Part shown: piece after piece, positions 1-6,670 of the stretch
How the letters are laid out: every line of letters starts with the position of its first letter
How positions within the stretch are numbered: position 1 is the stretch's first letter
DNA from: Bacteroidota bacterium
GTDB lineage: Bacteria; Bacteroidota; Ignavibacteria; Ignavibacteriales; Ignavibacteriaceae
DNA length: 7,384 nt
Direction: 5' to 3'
Assembly: GCA_021778375.1 (NCBI GenBank)
Contig: JAJYCM010000132.1
Span: 1-7,384 of the forward strand
Made by a program: the position numbers and the translations under genes
The notes under the pieces: generated by a model
Told to the model about the DNA's origin: nothing
The model's database searches: none
Seen by the model: only the letters and a program-made list of their open reading frames with translations

Positions 1-2815
1 TTTCGGATGAATGGACAGCTTCGGAAACAATGTCTCTCTCTTTTCTTAAGCTTCGCTGCTTGTTTTCGATTTCCGAAATTTTCAATTGAACCATTTTATA
101 TTCCGAATCAATTTTATTTTCTTCTTTAGTCAATATTTGCTTGCCAAGCTCAAGATTTTCTTGTTCGATTTTCTTTTCCGAAATGATGTTATTTAGCGTT
201 TGCGCTTCGTCCTGCGAGGATGAAATATCCATCTCTCTTTTGGAAACAGACTTCTTAATGTTTTCAATCGACTCATTTGCATGACGAATTGCATTTTCAG
301 TATTTTTCTTTTCGCCGAGCATCCTTTCTAATTCAAGGTTAAGTTTGTTTTGTCCGGCTAGCACCGAATTAAATTCAACTTCAAAATTTTTGAAATCCTG
401 CTCCAGTAACCTTTGATTGGCATCCGCTATTCGTTTCTCCTCGACCTGATTGGAAAGAAGCGAATAAAGTTCTGTACGCTCATTATCAAGCTTATTGGAC
501 TCACCTACAATATCTTGAATTTCCTGCCTCGTCTTTTCAATTTCATCGTTTGCTTTTTTCTTTTCAAACTCGAACTGAGCAATTTGTTTTTCGACATTTG
601 CAAGATCGTTTACTAAAAGCCTGCCGCGTTCCGATAGAACCTTAAGGTCAATTTCATTAATTTTTTCTTCAAGGCTTTGAATATCGCGGCGAAGATTTTC
701 AAGGTCGTTTTCCCGTTGCGGATATTCATCTTTTAATTTATCAAGCAACTGTTTCCTGCCAAAAAGCGAATCGTCTAGGCGCGGAGCAGAACCGGCTTCA
801 ATTATTCCTGACTTCTCCAGGTAATCGCCGTTTAGAGTAGCAAAATTAAAATCATTGTATTTCTTTGATAAATTAAAGGCGGTGTCTAACGAATCAACAA
901 TTACCGTCTTGCTTAATATTTTTTCAAAATAAACTTTCCACTTGTTCTCTGTTTGGATAAAATCTTTTGCCCAACCGAGAAATCCTGATTCCTTAATTAG
1001 CTTTTTTGATTTTTGCCTTAGAAGCACTGCTGAAACTTTATCAAAAAATCCTTTCTTTTTTTCTTCAGTTATATTTGAAAGAGAAAAGGAAGCCTTACCG
1101 ACTTCATGGTTTTTTAAGTATTCGATTCCGTTTTTTAGATCTTCTAAGCTTTCAACAAGAATATTATTTAAATTATTCTTCAATGAAGCTTCAACGGCAA
1201 ACCGGTAAAATTCCGGAGAGTTGCCGATATGAGCTAGCAAAACTTTCTGCCCGCTTGCCCAATCATTATTTTCAAGTAAAGCCTTAGCGCCTTTGGAAAC
1301 GCCCTCAAGCGTGTCTATCAAGTTCTGAATGAAATTAATTTTATCTTTTATACTGTTGATTACGCTTTTTATTTCAAGCTCTTTCTCTTTCAACTCGTTC
1401 AAATCTTTTTCGAGTTTTTCTTTATCTTTTTGTTTTTGAAGATAGATCGCCTCGGCCTCGGCTAATTTTTCTTCAGTCTCTTTTTTCTCCTGACTTAATT
1501 CTTCCAGGTAACCGACTGTCTTTGCAACGTTGCCCGTTAAAGATTGAATTTTGTCGTTGAACTTGCCGATTGAAAGGTTTTTTGCTTCTAAAGATTTCTC
1601 AACGTTTGAAAGTTCATTTTCTTTGCCGGTAATTTCTTTAAATTTATCAAGCAAAAATTCTGACTGTGCTTTCAGAAAATTTCTTTTTTCTTCGAATTCA
1701 ATTCGAAGAGCATCTATCTTTTCTTTTATTGAAACCTTCTCTGCTTCTTTTGATTCAATTTTATCACCAAAATCTTTTAACGCTGACGAGCCTTCATCTA
1801 AAGTCTTCTCTGTGTTTAAAAGCTGCTTATTTAGCTCTTCAAGCTCTTGTTTGAATCGTACGGCATTTTTTTCTAAGGAATTTTTTCTTTCTTCAGAAAC
1901 CGAGACACTGTTTTGAGCATTAAAAATCTTTTCGGTTTGTGTGTTTAATTCAGAGCGCTTTATTTTTAACTGAAATTCTATATTGGAGAGATTCTGTTTA
2001 ATTATTTTTATTTCATCATCAAGTTTAGCCAATTCGGAGTCAAGACTAATTTTCTTCTGAAAATTTTCTTCCTTGCCCTTCTTTGCTTCGTTTTTCTGAA
2101 GATTGAAAAGAGATAATTCTCGCTCTGCAAGCTCAAGTTCAAGCTCACGAAGCGTTGACGAAACCTTATTATACTTGTCCGCTTTTTTTGCTTGACGCTC
2201 AAGAGAGTTTACTTTTTTTTCTACTTCTGAAACAATATCGTTTACACGGGTAAGGTCTGACTTTACATCGTCAAGTTTTTTCAAGGCAAGTCGGCGGCGA
2301 AGTTTATATTTATTAACGCCGGCGGCTTCTTCAAACATAACGCGCCTTTCATCAGTTTTGTTATTTAAAATGGTTTCCACCATTTTAAGCTCAATAACGG
2401 AATAGGCGTTTGAACCGATGCCGGTGTCCATAAAAAGATTTGTAATATCTTTTAATCGGCAGATGTTTTTGTTTAGAAGATATTCGCTCTCACCTGATCT
2501 AAAAATTCTTCTGGTAATAGTAACTTCGGAATATTCGGTTGGAAGTATTCCTTTATTGTTATGTATCGTCAAAGAAACTTCTGCCATACCCATCGGCTTT
2601 TTATTTGAAGTTCCGTTGAAGATAACATTTTCCATCTTATCGCTTCTTAATGTTCCGCTTCGCTGCTCTCCTAGGCACCACCTAATTGCGTCTACAATGT
2701 TAGTTTTGCCGCAGCCGTTCGGTCCTACGATAGAGGTTACGCCTTCGTTAAAATTTACGAGAGTCTTTTGCGCAAATGATTTGAATCCGAATATTTCGAG
2801 TTTTGATAAATACAA
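1..2815 (-). CDS. smc: Chromosome segregation protein SMC, C-terminus cut off by the window edge
   Basis: This is the ATPase subunit of the bacterial condensin (SMC-ScpAB) that compacts and segregates the chromosome in the cytoplasm. About 938 codons are visible without an in-frame stop; the family usually has about 1,150-1,200, so roughly the last 200-250 residues (second coil end, signature motif, Walker B) lie outside. Residues 1-170 are the N-terminal head: 'LEIFGFKSF' at 6-14, Walker A GPNGCGKT at 31-38, 'WCLGEQRSGTLR' at 46-57, 'DTGIGSNAYSVIE' from 130 and 'FEEAAGVNKYK' at 161-171. A Glu/Lys-rich coiled coil follows (about 172-500), then the hinge (about 500-680, from 'LEGVSKGAKALL' to 'IIEAGS'), then the returning coil. 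The start is TTG at 2813-2815: an in-frame TAA lies two codons upstream, and the next in-frame ATG (residue 61) would remove Walker A. Identity is certain; phylum-typical details are from family knowledge. Confidence 0.97.
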   Translation of the reverse strand, partial: MYLSKLEIFGFKSFAQKTLVNFNEGVTSIVGPNGCGKTNIVDAIRWCLGEQRSGTLRSDKMENVIFNGTSNKKPMGMAEVSLTIHNNKGILPTEYSEVTITRRIFRSGESEYLLNKNICRLKDITNLFMDTGIGSNAYSVIELKMVETILNNKTDERRVMFEEAAGVNKYKLRRRLALKKLDDVKSDLTRVNDIVSEVEKKVNSLERQAKKADKYNKVSSTLRELELELAERELSLFNLQKNEAKKGKEENFQKKISLDSELAKLDDEIKIIKQNLSNIEFQLKIKRSELNTQTEKIFNAQNSVSVSEERKNSLEKNAVRFKQELEELNKQLLNTEKTLDEGSSALKDFGDKIESKEAEKVSIKEKIDALRIEFEEKRNFLKAQSEFLLDKFKEITGKENELSNVEKSLEAKNLSIGKFNDKIQSLTGNVAKTVGYLEELSQEKKETEEKLAEAEAIYLQKQKDKEKLEKDLNELKEKELEIKSVINSIKDKINFIQNLIDTLEGVSKGAKALLENNDWASGQKVLLAHIGNSPEFYRFAVEASLKNNLNNILVESLEDLKNGIEYLKNHEVGKASFSLSNITEEKKKGFFDKVSAVLLRQKSKKLIKESGFLGWAKDFIQTENKWKVYFEKILSKTVIVDSLDTAFNLSKKYNDFNFATLNGDYLEKSGIIEAGSAPRLDDSLFGRKQLLDKLKDEYPQRENDLENLRRDIQSLEEKINEIDLKVLSERGRLLVNDLANVEKQIAQFEFEKKKANDEIEKTRQEIQDIVGESNKLDNERTELYSLLSNQVEEKRIADANQRLLEQDFKNFEVEFNSVLAGQNKLNLELERMLGEKKNTENAIRHANESIENIKKSVSKREMDISSSQDEAQTLNNIISEKKIEQENLELGKQILTKEENKIDSEYKMVQLKISEIENKQRSLRKERDIVSEAVHSSE

Positions 2816-2821
2816 TTGTCT

Positions 2822-5413
2822 TTATCCTAAAATTTTGAATTGCTTAAAAGTCAACCAGATATAATCGAATGCCGAATCTTTAATTTGATAATAAAGCAGA
2901 AATCCCCCGGCAATAAAAATTATGATCAAGAAGGTATAAAAATATACACTGCCCGCATTAACGTCAAAGATAACGTAAATTCCCTTCATCAAACGGTAAA
3001 AAATCCAAAACGAAAAGATTAAGAGTCCTGCGTAAATGTAGAGGTTTGCCACATTAGCATCGAGCGATCTGAATAAAATAATTCCTACCGGAATAAGTAA
3101 AACGAGAGGTAGAAAAGACCAAATAACCGTAAAGTAAACGCTGGATAAAAATATTTTGTTCCTTACAAAAAAGGAAGCGGCTTTTACTATAGCCGTAACT
3201 ACCAAAAGAAAGATTACAAAAATTACTGTGAGCCAAATGAGAGATTGAATTGGGTGCCAGGCAAGGTAGCTTACTGTCTTAATTATTCCGTTGGTTCCGA
3301 ACGATAATAGAAATTTTTCAAGAAAAACATTTTCACGGAAGTAAAACAAAAGATTACTAAAAATTAATGAAGTTGTCGCCGCGATTATTAGTGCAAGAAT
3401 ATTAGAATGATAACTCGACATAATTCTCATATCCCTTACATCTGCGAAAAAATTATAAGGGCGCATAAGCGCACGAGATGCATCTTCACGAAATTTTCTT
3501 CCCGAATTTACCAGCACTCCTAAAGCGATTGCTAAAACAAGTCCAAATAGAATAAATACAATCGGCGAATTATCTTTTTTATTTCCGATTGGAATAGTTA
3601 CTTTATCGGTATTGTGAAGTTTTGAGTATATTACTTTATAGCCTAACCTGTTTATACTTCTATTTTCGCTGCAAATCCCGAGTTTATAAAGATTTTCGTT
3701 GTTGTATCCGGCGCTTAACGAAGCATAGTCGCCCCTGTAATCAAACATTGAGTTGATGAAGAAACCAGACAGAGGATAATTTTCCGAATAATCAAACAAG
3801 TCTTCAAAATATTTTGCCTGAGCTTCAAAGGAATGATCGTTTAAGTAACCATCGGTATTTCCCATGTTTACCATATAAGTTGCTTCGCTAATAAAAACTT
3901 TAGCTGTACCCAATTTACTTTGCGCAACTTTTAGTTTATCGCCAATTATATTTACCGGCGTGTTATAAAATTCTATCCCGTACAAATCCAAATTATCTAC
4001 GGGCAAAATATTAGCTCCACTGTAAGATGCATAAGTTAAAAAGTTGGTTTCCTTTTTAACGATTTCAGATAAATTTTTTATTAATGAATTATGGATTTCG
4101 GACTGCGGTAAGTAGGAACTGCCCAATCCAATTGCGGCAATCGCAGAATATCTTTTATATGCCGTTAAAAAGTTGGTCAAATAATTTTCACTTCGTGTAA
4201 TGAAATTACTTTCATCTGCAATATTCTCGGGAATGGAATTTATTGGAAGCTCAACAAAAGCAAGTAAGCCGTACTTTTCACATAATTCTAAATAGTAAGG
4301 ATGGGGAACGCTCTTTTCAAAACGGACTGCATTGAAGCCAAGGTCTTTTATCATCTTGATGTCCTGGTCCATCTGCTGATAATTTTCAAGATTTCCATAG
4401 TCATAATAAGACGGAACGTAAGTTACTCCCTTTAAGGAAAAATCATCGCCGTTAAGTTTAAGAGATTCTTTACCGGAGGATAAAGAATAAAATGAAATTG
4501 AACGAATTTCCCTATCAATCAAATTTGTTCCGCTCCAAAGTTCAATATAAGCCAAATAAGATTGCGGGTCTGAGGGCGACCATAGGGCAGGAGATGTTAA
4601 TTCAAATGTTTCATTAATGTCTTTGTCTTTGTTCGGTATAAGTTGTAAGTCATAATCCTGGGCATATTGGGTGCCACCGTTGTTTGGAGAAACGAACCTC
4701 ATCTTCAAAACATATTGAGATGATGTTGATAGAGTATCTTTTGTAAAATCGCGATTTTCAATTCTGGATCTTAAAGTGATATTAGCTATGTTCGAAGTAG
4801 GATTGTATTTGTATGATAAATCCAGATTTGTAATTGAAATATTTGGAGTCTCAAGAATATACACATCTCTAAAAATCCCGCCAAAGTTGTGAGGGAAAAG
4901 AAATCTTTGCTTAACGGGGATAGTGTTTTTAGAATCCAGGCTATAAAATAATTTTACCGATAAAATATTATTCTTACCGGGGTGAAGAATATCCTTCGGC
5001 AATTTAACTGTAAATGGGAACTCTCCGCCGGTATGGCGGTAAATTATAACGCCGTTAACGGAAACATCGGCAGAGTAATTTATTCCTAAAAAATTTATCC
5101 TTAGCCTGTGGTTGTTAACCTGATCTCCGGAGAGATAAAATCGTTTTTCGAAGGTAAGTTCGCCATTGCCATGAAAAATGGAAGGGACATTAATATCTAC
5201 GGCTTTGTCTTCTTTTTTATTAGATGGAAAAACTTGCCAAACACCGTCAAGCGAAATGATTTGCCTGGTTTCGGTTATACCAAAAAACGTAGAATCAGAA
5301 AGATTTATTGTGTTTTTGGGTAATTCCTTGAAAATTATTTGTCCATTGCTTTGGTGGGAGAAAAAAATTAGAAAGATTAATAAAGTAAGATAAAAAAATT
5401 TGGAGAGACCCAT
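2822..5413 (-). CDS. Secreted GH2-like (beta-galactosidase superfamily) protein fused to a six-helix, possibly Yip1-like, membrane domain
   Basis: Complete, 863 residues. A signal peptide (about 1-25, hydrophobic, ending SNGQ) predicts export. Residues ~50-190 match the GH2 sugar-binding jelly roll: 'SLDGVWQVF' at 54-62, 'DVSVNGVIIYRHTGG' at 116-130, 'GGIFRDVYI' at 178-186. An Ig-like middle domain (~195-307) and a TIM-barrel-like domain (~315-600) follow: 'LKLNGDDFSLKGVTY' at 318-332, 'LGFNAVRFEKSVPHP' at 358-372, 'LCEKYGLLAFVELP' at 377-390. Usual GH2 enzymes carry a Glu in an Asn-Glu pair as acid/base; the equivalent stretch reads IGLGSSY (428-434), so Ser433 seems to replace it. A candidate nucleophile Glu510 (ISEATY) remains. 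Six hydrophobic segments follow at about 617-636, 669-691, 722-746, 754-782, 789-810 and 823-842. 'RPYNFFADVR' (651-660) followed by helices recalls the Yip1 family, a weak resemblance. The ATG at 5411-5413 precedes the signal peptide, with AGGA 12 nt upstream. It probably shares a transcript with smc. The GH2 architecture is well supported; activity and substrate are unknown. Confidence 0.85.
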   Translation of the reverse strand: MGLSKFFYLTLLIFLIFFSHQSNGQIIFKELPKNTINLSDSTFFGITETRQIISLDGVWQVFPSNKKEDKAVDINVPSIFHGNGELTFEKRFYLSGDQVNNHRLRINFLGINYSADVSVNGVIIYRHTGGEFPFTVKLPKDILHPGKNNILSVKLFYSLDSKNTIPVKQRFLFPHNFGGIFRDVYILETPNISITNLDLSYKYNPTSNIANITLRSRIENRDFTKDTLSTSSQYVLKMRFVSPNNGGTQYAQDYDLQLIPNKDKDINETFELTSPALWSPSDPQSYLAYIELWSGTNLIDREIRSISFYSLSSGKESLKLNGDDFSLKGVTYVPSYYDYGNLENYQQMDQDIKMIKDLGFNAVRFEKSVPHPYYLELCEKYGLLAFVELPINSIPENIADESNFITRSENYLTNFLTAYKRYSAIAAIGLGSSYLPQSEIHNSLIKNLSEIVKKETNFLTYASYSGANILPVDNLDLYGIEFYNTPVNIIGDKLKVAQSKLGTAKVFISEATYMVNMGNTDGYLNDHSFEAQAKYFEDLFDYSENYPLSGFFINSMFDYRGDYASLSAGYNNENLYKLGICSENRSINRLGYKVIYSKLHNTDKVTIPIGNKKDNSPIVFILFGLVLAIALGVLVNSGRKFREDASRALMRPYNFFADVRDMRIMSSYHSNILALIIAATTSLIFSNLLFYFRENVFLEKFLLSFGTNGIIKTVSYLAWHPIQSLIWLTVIFVIFLLVVTAIVKAASFFVRNKIFLSSVYFTVIWSFLPLVLLIPVGIILFRSLDANVANLYIYAGLLIFSFWIFYRLMKGIYVIFDVNAGSVYFYTFLIIIFIAGGFLLYYQIKDSAFDYIWLTFKQFKILG
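2825..2828 (-). promoter_or_regulatory. Shine-Dalgarno-like AGGA for smc, embedded in the end of the upstream gene
   Basis: On the minus strand AGGA lies 9 nt before the TTG start of smc. It overlaps the last Leu-Gly codons of the GH2-like gene (TTA GGA TAA). The ribosome site is therefore inside the upstream reading frame, as expected for coupled translation. It also supports TTG at 2813-2815 as the smc start. The motif is short, so the call rests mainly on position. Confidence 0.5.
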
Positions 5414-5451
5414 CCGTATAATTCGTCCTAAAATAATAAAAAAAGTGGCTA

Positions 5452-5480
5452 AATATACTAAAGAAAGGAGGGGAAATCAA
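5452..5480 (-). promoter_or_regulatory. Candidate promoter for the GH2-like gene (and smc)
   Basis: On the minus strand TTGATT (5480-5475) is separated by 17 nt from TATATT (5457-5452), close to the sigma-70 consensus. The same bases read TATATTTA, one base off the Bacteroidota -7 motif TAnnTTTG, with TTG 20 nt upstream, which also fits that group. Transcription would begin near 5445, giving a leader of about 30 nt before the ATG at 5413. This was found by eye in AT-rich DNA, where chance matches are common. Confidence 0.4.
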
Positions 5481-5571
5481 CGTAAATGTTATAGCAGAAT
5501 TCGCCATTTTCTCTTAATTTAGAACTTAAATGTAATAATTAATTCACGTTAGGCATGTTTTTTCCCTATTG

Positions 5572-5591
5572 CCCCGCCATTTATGGCGGGG
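5572..5591. repeat. Perfect palindrome 1 (ccccgccat / atggcgggg, 2-nt loop)
   Basis: A perfect 9-bp stem with a tt loop, or a 7-8 bp stem with a larger loop in RNA. Its left arm is part of the outer 13-nt inverted repeat, and its right arm, atggcgggg, recurs at 5785-5793 as an unpaired half copy next to the other end of the cluster. Confidence 0.85.
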
Positions 5592-5615
5592 ATTTAATCA
5601 ACAAAAAATGATATT

Positions 5616-5654
5616 GGCTTTAGCCACATAAACTGCAAATATGGGGCTAAAGCC
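5616..5654. repeat. Imperfect inverted repeat 2 (ggctttagccacat / atggggctaaagcc)
   Basis: Two 14-nt arms (5616-5629 and 5641-5654) pair at 13 of 14 positions around an 11-nt loop. The left arm also contains the small self-palindrome ggctttagcc, and the right arm contains ggggctaaagccc, so each arm could fold alone. The sequence is unrelated to the flanking palindromes 1 and 3. Confidence 0.8.
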
Positions 5655-5677
5655 CATGTTTTGCTTGTGTGACTCTA

Positions 5678-5697
5678 CCCCGGCATGAATGCCGGGG
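5678..5697. repeat. Perfect palindrome 3 (ccccggcat / atgccgggg, 2-nt loop)
   Basis: A perfect 9-bp stem around ga. It has the same size and design as palindrome 1 (cccc…gggg ends, a central at-rich turn) but a different core (ggcat instead of gccat). It is followed by cggggcaat (5693-5701), which is the reverse complement of attgccccg at the left end of the cluster (5568-5576). It therefore shares the outer tip of the element. Confidence 0.85.
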
Positions 5698-5842
5698 CAA
5701 TACAAAAACACTATATTTTAGAAACAGCTTCATAATAATAATTGGAATATTTATTCATCACTTCTGAATTTTCACAGCCTCTTAATGGCGGGGCAAATGT
5801 AGTACCATAATGCGCAAGGTGACTAATTAGAGAATACTCTTT

Positions 5843-6598
5843 TTAAGCTGCTTGAATTATGCCAATAAATGATTCGGCTTTGAGGCAAGCTCCGCCGACA
5901 AGCGCACCGTCTATGTCTTTTTGAGAAAGCAATTCTTTTGCATTATCCGGTTTAACACTCCCGCCATATTGAATTATGATTTTTTCGGCTGCGGCAGAGG
6001 AAAATTTGTCAGAAATTAAATTTCTAATAAAATTATGTACTTCCTGTGCTTGATTTGGAGTTGCGGTTTTCCCGGTACCTATTGCCCAAACAGGCTCATA
6101 AGCGATAATAATTGTGTCGAGGTCTTTTTCGGATAAACCATTTAATCCTTCATAAACCTGCCTTTTTATAATTTCATTGGTAACTCCGGATTCTCTTTCG
6201 TCAAGGGTTTCGCCTACACAAAAGATCGGTTTTAACCCGCTGCTTAAAGCCTTTTTAATTTTTTTGTTTATTAAATCATCAGTTTCTCCGAAAATATGCC
6301 TGCGTTCCGAATGACCAAGAATAACGTACTCACATCCGGAACTAAGAAGCATTGAAGCTGAAATTTCACCTGTGTAAGCTCCATTTTCTTCAAAATACAT
6401 ATTCTGAGCACCTAATTTTATAATAGAACCACTTATCAAAGAAGCAGCTAGGCTTAGTGATGTAAAAGGCGGGCAAATAATTACCTCGCAGTTTGTTTTT
6501 TCTTTACCAAGTCCTTCAATTAATTTTGAAATTAAGTTTTGTGATTCCGTAAGATTATTATTCATCTTCCAGTTTCCGGCAATTACTTTTCTACGCAT
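5843..6598 (-). CDS. tpiA: Triosephosphate isomerase
   Basis: Cytoplasmic glycolytic/gluconeogenic enzyme that interconverts dihydroxyacetone phosphate and glyceraldehyde 3-phosphate. Complete at 251 residues, the usual bacterial length, a single TIM barrel. The active site is intact: GNWKMN at 8-13 gives Asn9 and the catalytic Lys11; GHSERR at 95-100 gives the electrophile His96; AYEPVWAIGTGK at 166-177 carries the base Glu168 and flexible loop 6. YGGSV at 211-215 and GGAC at 235-238 bind phosphate (the family usually has GGAS at the last site, a minor change). ATG at 6596-6598 is preceded by GAGGG four nt upstream, a good ribosome site, and the protein begins exactly where family members do. 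It lies 72 nt downstream of hemH on the same strand and could be co-transcribed or use its own promoter. Confidence 0.98.
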   Translation of the reverse strand: MRRKVIAGNWKMNNNLTESQNLISKLIEGLGKEKTNCEVIICPPFTSLSLAASLISGSIIKLGAQNMYFEENGAYTGEISASMLLSSGCEYVILGHSERRHIFGETDDLINKKIKKALSSGLKPIFCVGETLDERESGVTNEIIKRQVYEGLNGLSEKDLDTIIIAYEPVWAIGTGKTATPNQAQEVHNFIRNLISDKFSSAAAEKIIIQYGGSVKPDNAKELLSQKDIDGALVGGACLKAESFIGIIQAA

Positions 6599-6634
6599 CT
6601 TTCCCTCGGAGTTTTAAGTTAAAAAAAGTCAGTA

Positions 6635-6664
6635 ATTATACTTCTAAATTACAAAAGAACAGAA
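6635..6664 (-). promoter_or_regulatory. Possible weak promoter upstream of tpiA
   Basis: In the 72-nt hemH-tpiA gap the minus strand holds a perfect TATAAT (6640-6635). TTCTGT (6664-6659) lies 18 nt upstream and is a poor match to the -35 consensus. A start near 6628 would give a leader of about 30 nt. AT-rich spacers yield such boxes by chance, and no terminator hairpin follows hemH, so read-through from hemH is equally possible. Confidence 0.25.
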
Positions 6665-6670
6665 TCCGCT

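Larger units (their letters stand above)
5569..5796. repeat. REP/REPIN-like palindrome cluster bounded by a 13-nt inverted repeat
   Basis: The left end, ttgccccgccatt (5569-5581), is the exact reverse complement of the right end, aatggcggggcaa (5784-5796). Between them lie three different strong hairpins (5572-5591, 5616-5654, 5678-5697) and an AT-rich stretch (5701-5783). GC-rich palindromes in an AT-rich intergenic spacer, arranged as inverted copies, are typical of REP elements mobilised by RAYT (REP-associated tyrosine) transposases. No transposase is present here, so that link is inference. None of the hairpins is followed by a T-run on either strand, so they are not standard intrinsic terminators, though folded RNA here could affect tpiA mRNA ends. 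Confidence 0.6.
5414..5842. other. 429-nt non-coding spacer between tpiA and the GH2-like gene
   Basis: No credible gene is seen on either strand. The part next to the GH2-like gene (5414-5568) is AT-rich and holds the candidate promoter. The middle and left-of-tpiA part (5569-5796) is the palindrome cluster, listed separately. The remainder (5797-5842), just downstream of tpiA, shows only a 4-bp hairpin (5829-5840), too weak to be called a terminator for tpiA. Confidence 0.75.

Noticed and set aside
1551..1916. Plus-strand open frame rich in Phe and Ser
   Set aside because: It lies antisense to the SMC coiled coil; the Phe/Ser/Leu bias is the mirror of Glu/Lys-rich codons (gaa/aaa read as ttc/ttt). 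No ribosome site or recognisable domain.
2418..2864. Plus-strand open frame of 148 codons
   Set aside because: It is fully antisense to the conserved SMC head and the end of the GH2-like gene, and has no recognisable domain.
5466..5494. Strong plus-strand AGGAGG (5466-5471) followed by an ATG at 5486
   Set aside because: The ATG is followed after one codon by TAG, so there is no gene. On the minus strand the same bases are the spacer of the candidate promoter.
5295..5507. Minus-strand 70-codon frame overlapping the GH2-like signal peptide
   Set aside because: It overlaps the well-supported start and signal peptide of the GH2-like protein in another frame, and it covers the candidate promoter; it shows only low-complexity Phe/Ser-rich sequence.
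5572..5697. CRISPR array or intrinsic terminators
   Set aside because: The palindromes have different sequences with no regular spacers, so this is not a CRISPR. None is followed by a T-run on either strand, so they are not canonical terminators.
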